Source of the DNA: Streptosporangiales bacterium
GTDB taxonomy: Bacteria > Actinomycetota > Actinomycetes > Streptosporangiales > WHST01
Direction of reading: 5' to 3'
Assembly: GCA_009379955.1 (NCBI GenBank)
Contig: WHST01000023.1
Span: 1 to 64,000 of the forward strand
DNA: 64,000 nt
Position 1 is the stretch's first letter; the number at the start of each line of letters is the position of its first letter. The position numbers and the translations under genes are program-made. Shown piece after piece: positions 26,315-34,578 of this stretch. Below the pieces are notes generated by a model. It worked only from the letters and a program-made list of their open reading frames with translations, was not told the origin of the DNA and ran no database searches.

Positions 26315-27180
26315 TCCGACCGTCCCAACAGGCCGGCGGGCCGCAGGATCAGCACCAGGGCCATCGGCAGGAAGATCATCACCGAGGCCAGCTGCGGCAC
26401 CTCGGACGTGCCGAAGACGTTGATGAGCCCGACGATCAGGCTGCCGAGCGCCGCGCCAGGCAGGCTGCCCAGCCCACCGATGATGACCACGACGAGGCTC
26501 AGCAGCAGGATCTCGGTGTCGGCGCCGGGCAACAGGCTGAGGAACGCGCCGCCGATCACCCCCGCCGCGCCCGCGAGCAGCGCACCGAAGATGAAGACGC
26601 CCGTGAACACCCGGTTGATGTTGATGCCGAGCGCCGCGATCGTCTCCCTGTCGTCGACGCCGGCGCGGACGATCGCACCGATGCGCGTACGCCGCTGCAG
26701 CAGGTACATCGCGACGCCGACGACGATCGCGAGCACCGTCACGAAGATGCGGAACCGCGGATACGTGAACGAGCCGATGCTGATGGCGCCGTCGAGGTAC
26801 GACGGCGGGGTGACCGTCTTCGGGTCACCGCCCCACACCGCGAGCGCGACGTCCGCGAGGACGGTCGCGATGCCCACCGTCAGCAGGACCTCGGGCAGCT
26901 CCTGCCCGCGCAGGCGTCGCAGCAGCACGCGTTCGGTGAGCACGCCGACGACACCGATGGCCAGCGCTGCCGCGAGGATCGCCAACCAGAAGCTGCGCGT
27001 GGCGACGGCGGTGGTGAACCCGATGTACCCGCCGATGAGGTAGAAGCCACCGTGGGCGAGGTTGACGATCCGCATCAGCCCGAAGATGAGGGTCAGCCCG
27101 CTCGCCAGGAAGAACAGCAGCCCGCCGAGGCTGATCCCGTTGAGGATCTGGGTGAGGAGGAACTGGCCGCTCACGTGCAC
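26311..27180 (-). CDS. LivH-type ABC transporter permease
   Basis: A 289-residue membrane protein with about eight segments. LivH signatures are GISLGGLLFFLASGLTLIFG, MRIVNLAHGGFYLIGGYIG and the coupling loop RAGVDDRETIAALGINI. GTG at 27180 was taken as start because GGAGAGG lies a few bases upstream; a second GTG at 27174 is possible. The frame continues upstream without an ATG. It follows the alcohol dehydrogenase gene by 30 bases and overlaps LivM by ATGA. Confidence 0.87.
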   Translation of the reverse strand: MHVSGQFLLTQILNGISLGGLLFFLASGLTLIFGLMRIVNLAHGGFYLIGGYIGFTTAVATRSFWLAILAAALAIGVVGVLTERVLLRRLRGQELPEVLLTVGIATVLADVALAVWGGDPKTVTPPSYLDGAISIGSFTYPRFRIFVTVLAIVVGVAMYLLQRRTRIGAIVRAGVDDRETIAALGININRVFTGVFIFGALLAGAAGVIGGAFLSLLPGADTEILLLSLVVVIIGGLGSLPGAALGSLIVGLINVFGTSEVPQLASVMIFLPMALVLILRPAGLLGRSE

Positions 27181-27210
27181 CTGACCTCTCCGTCGATGTC
27201 GCAAACACGC

Positions 27211-28215
27211 TCACTCGGTCGTCAATGCCACCTTGAGCTGGGCCGGGTCACGACAGGCCGCGAACGCCTTGTCGGCGTCGGCCAGCGGATACGTGCCGGT
27301 GACCAGGCGACCGAGCTCGAGCGAGCCGCCCGCGGCGAGTCGCACGGCCCGGGCGTAGTCGCGAGGACGCGCCGCGCGCGGGTTCCGGATGGTGAGCTCC
27401 TTGTAGTACCACTGGTACGTCGGCATGTCGTCGGCCGACGGTGACGTGGTGCCGAAGACGAGCACCGTGCCACCGATGCCGGCCAGCAGCATCGCCTGCC
27501 GCAACGTGTGCGCGGTGCCCGCGCACTCCACCGCGAGCTCCACGCCGAGCCCGTCGGTCATGTCGGCCGTCGCGGCCGGTGCGTCGTCCGGGGTCACCAC
27601 GGCGGTCGCACCGAGCTCGAGCGCGAGGTCGCGCTTCCACCCGGCGCGGGTGACCGCGAGGATCGGGTCGGCGCCGCGGAGGCGGAGCAGCTGCAGGTGC
27701 AGGAACCCCGCCACTCCCAGGCCGAGCACCGCGGCCGACTGCCCCGCGGTCACCGTCACGCTCTCCTGCGCGTGCACACAGGTCGCGAGCACCTGCATCA
27801 TCGTCGCGTCGTCCTCGCCGATCCCGTCGGCAACCGGATGCAGCTGCGTCTCGTGCACCGCGACGAACTCGGCCGCGCCACCGTCGGAGTCTCGTCCCAT
27901 CAACGCGCCGTGCGGGCACAGGTGCACCCGATCGGCACGACATGTCGGGCACCGGCCGCAGGACGCGCTCGGGTCGACGAGCACGCGCGTGCCCACCGCG
28001 GGCGAGCCGGTGGACCCCGCGACGGCCACGCGACCGATCACCTCGTGCCCGATCACCCGCGGCAGCTGTACGGGGATCTTGCCGCTCAGGATCTTCAGGT
28101 CGGTCCCGCACAACCCGGACCGCTCGACCCGCACCACCGCACGCTCGTCCGCGATCGGGGCCGCCATGTCGCGTACGGCGACGGCGTTCTCACCCTCGAC
28201 GAAGACGGCCCTCAT
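27211..28215 (-). CDS. zinc-dependent medium-chain alcohol dehydrogenase
   Basis: A 334-residue MDR enzyme. Catalytic zinc ligands are Cys36 (SGLCGTD) and His57-Glu58 (GHEVIG); the structural zinc site is Cys86, 89, 92 and 100 (CGRCPTCRADRVHLC). The Rossmann motif is GLGVAG in SAAVLGLGVAGFLHLQ. It belongs with threonine/sorbitol/L-idonate-type dehydrogenases and oxidises a secondary alcohol with NAD(P). It is first in the nine-gene operon, so the promoter region with the palindrome at 28266-28277 controls uptake and hydrolysis genes together with this oxidation step. Confidence 0.88.
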   Translation of the reverse strand: MRAVFVEGENAVAVRDMAAPIADERAVVRVERSGLCGTDLKILSGKIPVQLPRVIGHEVIGRVAVAGSTGSPAVGTRVLVDPSASCGRCPTCRADRVHLCPHGALMGRDSDGGAAEFVAVHETQLHPVADGIGEDDATMMQVLATCVHAQESVTVTAGQSAAVLGLGVAGFLHLQLLRLRGADPILAVTRAGWKRDLALELGATAVVTPDDAPAATADMTDGLGVELAVECAGTAHTLRQAMLLAGIGGTVLVFGTTSPSADDMPTYQWYYKELTIRNPRAARPRDYARAVRLAAGGSLELGRLVTGTYPLADADKAFAACRDPAQLKVALTTE

Positions 28216-28265
28216 GGACGACTCCCGAGCGGAGCTCGACGCGGGTCACAGCCCCTGACCTACGA

Positions 28266-28277
28266 CATTGCACAATG
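28266..28277. promoter_or_regulatory. inverted repeat upstream of the nine-gene operon, candidate operator
   Basis: CATTG at 28266-28270 and CAATG at 28273-28277 form an inverted repeat with a two-base spacer, 51-62 bases before the alcohol dehydrogenase start. The reverse strand reads CATTGTGCAATG; CATTGTGC also occurs in front of the amidohydrolase gene at about 17027. A GntR/FCD operator is plausible. Confidence 0.4.
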
Positions 28278-28346
28278 GAGAATGCCGGGTGTCAAGCGTC
28301 GCCGTCCGCGCCGCTCCACGTGGGTGGTGAGACGGCGAGGCATCGA

Positions 28347-28402
28347 AACCCGTGAGGGGCACCCTCACCGCGCCAGGACGGTGAGGGTGCCCCTCACGGG
28401 TT
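28347..28402. repeat. 24-bp perfect hairpin; second copy of the dispersed palindromic repeat
   Basis: AACCCGTGAGGGGCACC... at 28347-28370 is fully complementary to 28379-28402, with an eight-base loop. The stem is the same sequence as in the hairpin at 14473-14532. It starts seven bases after the stop of the leftward desaturase gene, so it can act as its terminator and insulate the downstream operon promoter. Confidence 0.8.
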
Positions 28403-28408
28403 CAGCTC

Positions 28409-29518
28409 TTAGGCCGGCGCGCGGAGCTGCGCGGCCAGGGGACAGCCGAACGGGTCGCGCGCCGCGAGTCCGACGTTGTTCAGGTAGCGGACGACGATCG
28501 CGTACGAGGCGAGCAGGCTCTTCTCGGTGTACGCGACACCGTGTTCCTCGCAGAACCTGCGGACCAGGGGCTGCACGTGCCGCAGGTTCGGCCGCGGCAT
28601 GCTCGGGAAGAGGTGATGCTCGATCTGGTAGTTGAGTCCGCCGAGCGCGAAGTGGACGAACCATCCGCCTGTCACGTTGCGGGACATCAGCACCTGGCGG
28701 CGCAGGAAGTCGACCTTCTGGTTCGGCGGGACGATCGGCATCCCGACGTGGTTCGGCGTGAACGCGCCGCCCATGTACAGGCCGTAGAGCCCGAGCTGGA
28801 CACCGAGGAACGCCGCCGCCTTGCCCGGCGACATGACCAGCAGCAGCGCCGCCACGTACCCGCCGAGACGCACCGCGAGGAACGCGATCTCCCACCCGCG
28901 CCTCTTCATCGGAGCCCTGCTGGCGAGCCGCACGACGCTCTGGACGTGCAGCTGCAGTCCCTCGAGCAGCATCAGCGGGAAGAAGAACCAGCCCTGCCGA
29001 TCAGCCAGGAACGCGGCCAGTCCGCGCTTCTTCGCCCGCGCGTACGGGGTGAAGGCGACGACGCCCGCGGCGATGTCGGGATCCTTGCCCTCCTTGTTCG
29101 GGTTCGCGTGATGCCTGCCGTGCTTGCTCTGCCACCAGCCGACGCTCAACCCGCCGAGCAGCGTGCCCTGGAGCAGCCCAGCCCAGTCGTTCGCCCGGCC
29201 GGACCGGAAGATCTGCCGGTGCGCCGCATCGTGTCCGATGAACGCGAGCTGCGCGAACACCACCGCCAGGGCACCGGCCATCAGCAGCTGGAACCACGAG
29301 TCGCCCAGCAGCACGAACCCGACGACCACCCCGCCAAGGGCGAGGACCGTCAGCGACATCTTGGCCCAGTAGTACCCGTAGCGCCGATGCAGCAGGCCGG
29401 ACTCCCTCACCTGCTCGGCCAGCCGCGTGTAATGGTGTGCGTACTGCTCCTGCACACCGCCACGCCGGCGGACACCGTCGCGTGGCTCGGAAGAATGGAC
29501 AGGTGTCTGGGTGGTCAC
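28409..29518 (-). CDS. membrane fatty acid desaturase (acyl-lipid/acyl-CoA type)
   Basis: A 369-residue membrane protein read from GTG at 29518 (GAGGA upstream); the frame is open to 29605 but without a good start. The three His boxes of the diiron site are HDAAH (96-100), HGRHH (133-137) and QIEHH near residue 300, where Gln replaces the first His as in front-end (delta-6/linoleoyl-CoA-like) desaturases. Two pairs of hydrophobic segments surround them. It should introduce a double bond into a membrane acyl chain using oxygen and an electron donor. It stands alone; no ferredoxin or reductase gene is adjacent. A hairpin follows. Confidence 0.9.
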   Translation of the reverse strand: MTTQTPVHSSEPRDGVRRRGGVQEQYAHHYTRLAEQVRESGLLHRRYGYYWAKMSLTVLALGGVVVGFVLLGDSWFQLLMAGALAVVFAQLAFIGHDAAHRQIFRSGRANDWAGLLQGTLLGGLSVGWWQSKHGRHHANPNKEGKDPDIAAGVVAFTPYARAKKRGLAAFLADRQGWFFFPLMLLEGLQLHVQSVVRLASRAPMKRRGWEIAFLAVRLGGYVAALLLVMSPGKAAAFLGVQLGLYGLYMGGAFTPNHVGMPIVPPNQKVDFLRRQVLMSRNVTGGWFVHFALGGLNYQIEHHLFPSMPRPNLRHVQPLVRRFCEEHGVAYTEKSLLASYAIVVRYLNNVGLAARDPFGCPLAAQLRAPA

Positions 29519-29758
29519 GGCGACCGTCCTCGGCTCGGCGGAACGACGGATGCCAGGGTCCAGGACACCAGAAGAAGCTGACTCTGCCCTGCCGACTATA
29601 CGCACCCGCGCACGTCCAGGGCAGTGCCGCTGCGTGTGCGGTACGCGACAGTCGCTCGTCGTCCACGTTCGCCGGGTAGGGTGGGGGAGTCCGAGGACAT
29701 CTCGTGCGTCAGCATCCAGGCCGGCGTCGCCCTAGGGCGATCGACAGGTCAGGTGACC

Positions 29759-30154
29759 ATGCGTCGTAGACCTTCCGCCTCCCTCGTGACCTACCCCGTG
29801 ACCGCAGGCTCGCGTGCCGATCCCATCGTCATCGCGTTGCACGGCGAGCTCGGCGTGGCCACCAACTCGGCCCTGCGCGAGCAGTTGCTGCGTGCGCTGC
29901 ACCGGACCGACCGGCTGATCCTCGACCTGGCCGCCGTGACCCGCTGCGACATCTCCACCCTGGCCGTCCTCGTCGGCACGCAACGTCGTGCCCGGCTGCT
30001 CGGCACGACCTTCCACCTGGCTGCGCCCGGACCGGAGCTCGCCGCCCTGCTGAACGTCACCGGTCTGGACCGGAGCCTCACGATCCTTCCCACCCTCGCG
30101 CGGGCGCTCGGCCAGGCGCGCGCCGACGGGCTGCGACCCGTCCAAGCCGCCTGA
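29759..30154 (+). CDS. STAS-domain anti-sigma factor antagonist
   Basis: A 131-residue STAS protein. The strand-helix order is visible: IVIALHGELGVATNSALREQLL, then LILDLAAVTRCDISTLAVLVGTQRRA, then TFHLAAPGPELAALLNVTGLDRSLTI. The phosphorylatable residue normally follows the DLAAVTRCD strand; here ISTL puts a Ser in that place. Such proteins release a sigma factor by binding its anti-sigma kinase, as SpoIIAA or RsbV do. No partner kinase gene is nearby. ATG at 29759 was chosen; the frame is open upstream, and a GTG two codons earlier is possible. Confidence 0.8.
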   Translation: MRRRPSASLVTYPVTAGSRADPIVIALHGELGVATNSALREQLLRALHRTDRLILDLAAVTRCDISTLAVLVGTQRRARLLGTTFHLAAPGPELAALLNVTGLDRSLTILPTLARALGQARADGLRPVQAA

Positions 30155-30179
30155 GACGCGCCCGCCGCCGGGACGTTCA

Positions 30180-30518
30180 CTACATGGGCTCGATCGAGCT
30201 GATCCAGTAGACGTAGCTGAGGGCGCGGACGTTGGCCGGGCTGACGTTCACGAGGATCACCTTGTCGTCGCTCGGAGTCCCGCCGAAGACCCCGTACTCC
30301 GACAGCTGCCGTACGTGGAACGTCTGCGCGGGGAACGACAGGTTCACCTCGATGCCGGTCGGGCCGGAGACGTTCGCCAGCTGCGGCGAGAGCTTGCTGC
30401 CCGCGGTCACCATGCCGTACAGCGTGGGACCCTCGATCAGCGCGGCGATGAGGAACACCCCCGCCAGCATCGACGCCAGTGGCGCGAGCATGGCGCGCCT
30501 GATCCGCGGTCTCGCCAT
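30180..30518 (-). CDS. small membrane-anchored protein of unknown function, end of importer operon
   Basis: A 112-residue protein from ATG at 30518 (AGGAAGG eight bases upstream; GTG at 30527 also possible). One hydrophobic segment at about 6-26 (MLAPLASMLAGVFLIAALIE) is followed by an extracytoplasmic part predicted to be beta-rich (GIEVNLSFPAQTFHVRQLSEYG). No family was recognised. It begins 16 bases after the stop of a permease gene and is therefore probably the last gene of the eleven-gene operon, perhaps an accessory of the transporter. Confidence 0.55.
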   Translation of the reverse strand: MARPRIRRAMLAPLASMLAGVFLIAALIEGPTLYGMVTAGSKLSPQLANVSGPTGIEVNLSFPAQTFHVRQLSEYGVFGGTPSDDKVILVNVSPANVRALSYVYWISSIEPM

Positions 30519-30534
30519 CGGCCTCACCTTCCTC

Positions 30535-31356
30535 TCATACCTTCGACGCGGCCGACACCAGGCCCCACCGCTGCACGGTCCTGCGTTCGATCGGTACGAG
30601 GATCAGCAGGTCGATGGCGAGGCCGAGCAGGCCGATCACCAGGTTGCCGCCGATGATCGTGTCGGACCGCAGGTACTCCGCCGCCCGGTAGATCATCGCG
30701 CCGAGACCCGCCGTCGCGCCGATGATCTCGGCGGCGATCAGCGCACGCCACGCGAAGCCGATGCCGGAACGCAGCCCGGACACGATGTGCGGCAGGGCAC
30801 CGGGCACGATCACCTGGCGGACCACGTGCCACCAGCCGCCGCCGAGCGTGCGAACGGCGGCCTCGAGGACGGGCGGCACCGACCGGACGCCGAGCACGGT
30901 GTTGGCGAAGACGATGAAGAAGATCGAGTTCCAGATGATGAAGACGACGGTCTCCGTGCCGATGCCGAACCAGACGATGGCGAGCGGCAGCCACACGATG
31001 CCGGAGATCGCGGTGAAGAACGTCGCGAGCGGCTCCACCATCCGCGCGACCACGCGGTTGAGACCGACGACCAGTCCGAGTGCCACGCCCGTGACGACGC
31101 CGACGGTGACGGCGAGCGCCATCCGGCCCATGCTGGCTCCGACGTGTGCGAGCAGCTCGCCCGACGTCGCCAGCTCGGCGAGCCGTCCGGCGACGGCGGC
31201 GACGCTCGGCAGCGTCGCGGGACTCGGCCGCACGATCGCCCACCCGACGAGCCAGGCGACGACCAGCACCGCGAACGGCACAACGGGCAGCAACCGCTGC
31301 CAGCGCGCTGCCTGTCGCGCGCGGGTGAGCGCTTCGGGGCTGCGTAGGGAGGTCAT
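30535..31356 (-). CDS. SsuC/TauC-type ABC permease (second importer, subunit B)
   Basis: A 273-residue permease from ATG at 31356 (GGAGG seven bases upstream). Six hydrophobic segments and the BPD_transp_1 coupling motif RTLGGGWWHVVRQVIVPGALPHIVSGLR are seen, matching the EAA loop of nitrate/sulfonate/taurine permeases. Next to it is a second, different permease gene at 31490-32314; both carry full-length coupling loops, so a heterodimeric channel is likely. It would work with the ATPase at 32316-33086 and the lipoprotein at 33101-34168. Confidence 0.85.
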   Translation of the reverse strand: MTSLRSPEALTRARQAARWQRLLPVVPFAVLVVAWLVGWAIVRPSPATLPSVAAVAGRLAELATSGELLAHVGASMGRMALAVTVGVVTGVALGLVVGLNRVVARMVEPLATFFTAISGIVWLPLAIVWFGIGTETVVFIIWNSIFFIVFANTVLGVRSVPPVLEAAVRTLGGGWWHVVRQVIVPGALPHIVSGLRSGIGFAWRALIAAEIIGATAGLGAMIYRAAEYLRSDTIIGGNLVIGLLGLAIDLLILVPIERRTVQRWGLVSAASKV

Positions 31357-31489
31357 GAGCCATCCTCCAGTGCTGATTGCCTCCGGCGGTCTTGCGACAG
31401 AGCGAGCATCGCAGTGGCTCGGAGCACGCACCGCTCCCACGCACCCACCGAACGAGGAGCGGAACGACGGAGGACGGCAGGACACACGG

Positions 31490-32314
31490 TCATCGCACCA
31501 CCCCCCAGCGCTGGATGGTCAGCCGTTCCACCGAGGCGAGGATGAGCCGGTCCACGACGAGGTAGAGGGCGCCGATCATGACCATGCCGGCCATGATGGT
31601 GTCGAGGACGTGGAAGCGCCGCGCGTCGAAGATGAGGAAGCCGAGACCCGACTTGCCGACCAGCATCTCGCCGGCGATCAGCGCGCGCCAGCCGTACCCG
31701 ATGCCGAGCCGCACCCCGACGACGATGCTCGGCAGCGCACCGGGCAGGAAGACGTTCCACGCGACACGTGCCCGCCCGCCGCCCATCGTGGCGACCGCCT
31801 GCCGGTAGACGTCGGGGATCGTCCGCACGCCGACCATCGTGTTGAAGACGATCGGGATGACGGCGGTGTAGACGATGACCGCGAGGATCGTCTGGTTGGT
31901 GAAGCCGAACCAGATGATCGCCAGCGGCAACCACGCGATGCCCGACACGGCCTGGAAGAACCGCAGGAACGGCTCGAACATCACCGCGCCGTACCTGGTG
32001 AAACCGAGCAGCAGCCCGAGCGGCACGCCCACGGCCACGGCGAGCAGCGCGCCGAGGGCGAGGCGTCCGATGCTCGCCGAGACGTATGCGGGCAGCACCC
32101 CCGTGCGGACCAGCTCCCAGGCCGCGGCGGCCGACGCCCCGGGCGAGGCGATGACGTCGTCGTCGAGGCTGAGACCACCCTTGAGCATCCCCCACACGAC
32201 GACGAGCAGCACGAGCGGCAGCAGGAACGAGCCAGTGTCGAGGACCGCACGCCACGACCGCACGGCGGCCGACCACGGCTTCGGCGCCGTCGCCCGTACG
32301 GTCTCGCTCGACAC
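31490..32314 (-). CDS. SsuC/TauC-type ABC permease (second importer, subunit A)
   Basis: A 274-residue permease with six hydrophobic segments (LLPLVLLVVVWGMLKGG first) and the coupling loop ATMGGGRARVAWNVFLPGALPSIVVGVR. GIGYGWRALIAGEMLVGKSGLG is the usual sequence after the loop. GTG start at 32314 lies one base after the ATPase stop, so translation is coupled. It is similar to, but clearly distinct from, the permease downstream. The 133-base gap to that gene holds no coding frame with a start. Confidence 0.85.
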   Translation of the reverse strand: MSSETVRATAPKPWSAAVRSWRAVLDTGSFLLPLVLLVVVWGMLKGGLSLDDDVIASPGASAAAAWELVRTGVLPAYVSASIGRLALGALLAVAVGVPLGLLLGFTRYGAVMFEPFLRFFQAVSGIAWLPLAIIWFGFTNQTILAVIVYTAVIPIVFNTMVGVRTIPDVYRQAVATMGGGRARVAWNVFLPGALPSIVVGVRLGIGYGWRALIAGEMLVGKSGLGFLIFDARRFHVLDTIMAGMVMIGALYLVVDRLILASVERLTIQRWGVVR

Positions 32315-32315
32315 G

Positions 32316-33086
32316 TCAGGTCACCTCCTCGCGCACGAGGCGGAGCACGTGCTCGTTCTGCTCGCGCACCGCGGGATCGCTGAGCATGACGCCGATCTCG
32401 CGGTCCGCCCGCGGCGTGGCGACCTCGACGATCTCCTTGACCCTGCCCGGTCGTCTGCTCATCACGACGACGCGGTCGCCGAGGAACACCGCCTCCTCCG
32501 TGTTGTGGGTGATGAACAGCAGCGTCCTGTCGGTCACCTGCGAGACCTTGAGCAGCTCCTCCTGCAGCGTGAGGCGGGTCTGCGCGTCGACGGCCGCGAA
32601 CGGCTCGTCCATCAGGATCGCGTCGGCGTCGGACGCCCACGTCCGCGCGACCGCGACGCGCTGCTTCATGCCACCCGACAGCTCGTGCGGGTACTTGTCC
32701 TCGAACCCGCCGAGCTTCATCAGGTCGACGTAGTACGCGACCCGCTCGTCGCGTTCGCGGCGCGGCACCCCCTGGATCTCGAGGCCGTGACCGATGTTGC
32801 GACGCACCGTGCGCCACGGCATGATCGCCAGCTCCTGGAAGACGACACCGCGGTCGCGGCCGGGGCCGGTGACCTTCGTCCCGTCGCAGGTGATGGTCCC
32901 CGAGGTCGGCGTCAGCAGACCCGCGATCGCCTTCAACAGCGTCGACTTGCCGCACCCGCTCGGGCCGACGACGGTGACGAACTCGCCCGAGCCGATGGTG
33001 AGGTCGAGCTCGTGCACGGCCTCCACGCTCTCCCCCGTGTGCGGGGAGCGGAAGACGTGTGAGAGCCGATCGACGGTGATCTCCAC
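32316..33086 (-). CDS. SsuB/TauB-type ABC ATPase (second importer)
   Basis: A 256-residue ATPase. Walker A GPSGCGKST, Q-loop VVFQELAIMPWRTV, signature LSGGMKQRVAVARTW, Walker B AILMDEPFAAVD and H-loop LFITHNTEEAVFL are all present; GPSGCGKST plus LMPW-like ELAIMPW is typical of nitrate/sulfonate/taurine importers. GTG start at 33086 (VEITVDRLSH) was chosen; the frame upstream overlaps the binding-protein gene. It energises the two permeases encoded just downstream. Confidence 0.87.
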   Translation of the reverse strand: MEITVDRLSHVFRSPHTGESVEAVHELDLTIGSGEFVTVVGPSGCGKSTLLKAIAGLLTPTSGTITCDGTKVTGPGRDRGVVFQELAIMPWRTVRRNIGHGLEIQGVPRRERDERVAYYVDLMKLGGFEDKYPHELSGGMKQRVAVARTWASDADAILMDEPFAAVDAQTRLTLQEELLKVSQVTDRTLLFITHNTEEAVFLGDRVVVMSRRPGRVKEIVEVATPRADREIGVMLSDPAVREQNEHVLRLVREEVT

Positions 33087-33100
33087 ACTGGTCCCCCGAT

Positions 33101-34168
33101 TCAGTCGCGACAGGTCTCGGGCAACGGCGGGAGATCCGCGAACCATTCGGGGTTCTCCTTCTCCACCTTCTCCATGAACGACGTGTCGACCATGTCCTCG
33201 CCGGGAACCTTCTTCTCGATCTGCCCGGCACGGAGGTACTCGGCACTGACCTCGTCGAACGCCTTGACCGTGCACTTCGTGATCCGCGGGTCGAACTTCA
33301 GGTGCGGCATCGCGGCCTTGGCGTCGGCGAGCTTGAGTCCGTTGATGAAGTTCACCGCCTGTGCCGCGGCCTCCTCGGGGTGCTGCCGCATCCAGTGCAT
33401 GGTCTCGGCCATCCCGGCGGCGAACTTCGCCATCACGTCACCGCGCTTCCCGATGGTGTCCCGAAGAGCGCCGACGCCGAGGAAGTAGCCGATGAGCGGG
33501 TCACCGCGCGAGACGACGGCGGCGTTGTTGCCGAGCTCGCTGATCTCCTGGGAGACGTACGGCTCCCAGGACGACACGGCGTCGACGTCGCCCTGCTTCA
33601 GGCTCACCGGGTGGTCCTCGGTCGTGAGCGGCACGATCGACACGTCGTCCAACGCGATGTCGTGCTTCTCCAGGTACCGCTTCAGGTACTCCTCGTTCGT
33701 GCTGCCGGAAAGCGCTGCGATCTTCTTCCCGACGAGACTGCTCGGGTCGTTCGGCCTCACTCCGCGGTCCTTGCGCCCGATGATGCCGAGCGGCCCCGCG
33801 TACCTGACGGTCGTCGCGTCGTTCATCGCCGGCGCCACGAGCTGGGCGTCGATGCCGCCGTTGCGGGCCAGCGGGATGCTCGTCGACCCCGTGCCGGTGA
33901 ACTCGGCGTTTCCGCTCTGCAGCGCCTTGTTGAGCGCGGAGCCACTCGACAGCACGTCGAGCCTGACGTCGAGACCGTGCTTGGTGAAGAAGCCCTTCTG
34001 CACCGCGACGAAGTCGGCGAGGTGCATCATGTTGTTGACGCTCGCGAGCGTGACCTTGGTGTACTTCGTCGCCGCCGTCCCGTCACCCTTGCCGCCGTCG
34101 TCGACGGGTCCCGCACAGCCGACGAGTGCCGCACACAGCATGGCGGCGCCTAGTGTCCTGGCGCGCAT
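33101..34168 (-). CDS. NrtA/SsuA/TauA-type ABC binding lipoprotein (second importer)
   Basis: A 355-residue lipoprotein from ATG at 34168 (GAGGGG upstream), lipobox ALVGC with Cys18. The type 2 binding fold has VNNMMHLADFVAVQKGFFTKHGLDV, FTGTGSTSIPLARNGG and SLKQGDVDAVSSWEPYVSQE. It is a paralogue of the orphan receptor at 13348-14439, with conserved blocks along the whole length. Ligand is unknown; sulfonates, nitrate, pyrimidine precursors and phthalate-like acids are all carried by this family. It lies 14 bases ahead of its ATPase and 19 bases after the second cupin gene. Confidence 0.87.
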   Translation of the reverse strand: MRARTLGAAMLCAALVGCAGPVDDGGKGDGTAATKYTKVTLASVNNMMHLADFVAVQKGFFTKHGLDVRLDVLSSGSALNKALQSGNAEFTGTGSTSIPLARNGGIDAQLVAPAMNDATTVRYAGPLGIIGRKDRGVRPNDPSSLVGKKIAALSGSTNEEYLKRYLEKHDIALDDVSIVPLTTEDHPVSLKQGDVDAVSSWEPYVSQEISELGNNAAVVSRGDPLIGYFLGVGALRDTIGKRGDVMAKFAAGMAETMHWMRQHPEEAAAQAVNFINGLKLADAKAAMPHLKFDPRITKCTVKAFDEVSAEYLRAGQIEKKVPGEDMVDTSFMEKVEKENPEWFADLPPLPETCRD

Positions 34169-34187
34169 GATGGAATCCCCTCGGTCG

Positions 34188-34565
34188 TCAGCTCTTGCCG
34201 AGCTCGTCGAGTCGGTCGGTCTCCCCCGGCGCGAGCTTGTGGCCCACACCGTCGATGACGTTCTTGCAGCTGATGACCACCGTCGGCTCGAGTGCCGTGA
34301 CGCCGTGCAGGACGTTCGGCGGCGCGAGGAAGCCCTCGCCGGGACCGACCTCGCCGCTCTCGTCGGGGAACGTCACGCGCAGCCGCCCGGAGATGACGTA
34401 CAACACCTGTTCCTGCGGATGTGCGTGCTCGACCGCTCCCTCACCAGGATCGAAGGACAGCCGTCCCACCTCGATCCGTTCGCCGGTGACGAGCTCACCG
34501 AACGCCGTCGAGTACTTCGGCGTGACGTACTGCTTCTCCATGCGGTCCATGGTGATGATCGGCAT
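34188..34565 (-). CDS. single-domain cupin protein
   Basis: A 125-residue cupin_2 protein. The first motif is EHAHPQEQVLYVISGRLRV, giving His and Glu metal ligands, and the second is GPGEGFLAPPNVLHGVTAL with the last His. ATG at 34565 has GAGGAGG upstream. Cupins of this size include dioxygenases, isomerases and sugar-acid epimerases, or ligand-binding proteins. It is adjacent to a second, different cupin gene 13 bases upstream; both lie between two transporter modules. An enzyme on the imported compound is likely. Confidence 0.8.
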   Translation of the reverse strand: MPIITMDRMEKQYVTPKYSTAFGELVTGERIEVGRLSFDPGEGAVEHAHPQEQVLYVISGRLRVTFPDESGEVGPGEGFLAPPNVLHGVTALEPTVVISCKNVIDGVGHKLAPGETDRLDELGKS

Positions 34566-34578
34566 CGCTGGGTCCTCC

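Noticed and set aside
28216-28346. Additional small gene between the alcohol dehydrogenase and the hairpin
   Set aside because: Frames here have no ribosome-binding site or recognisable motif; the region fits a promoter.
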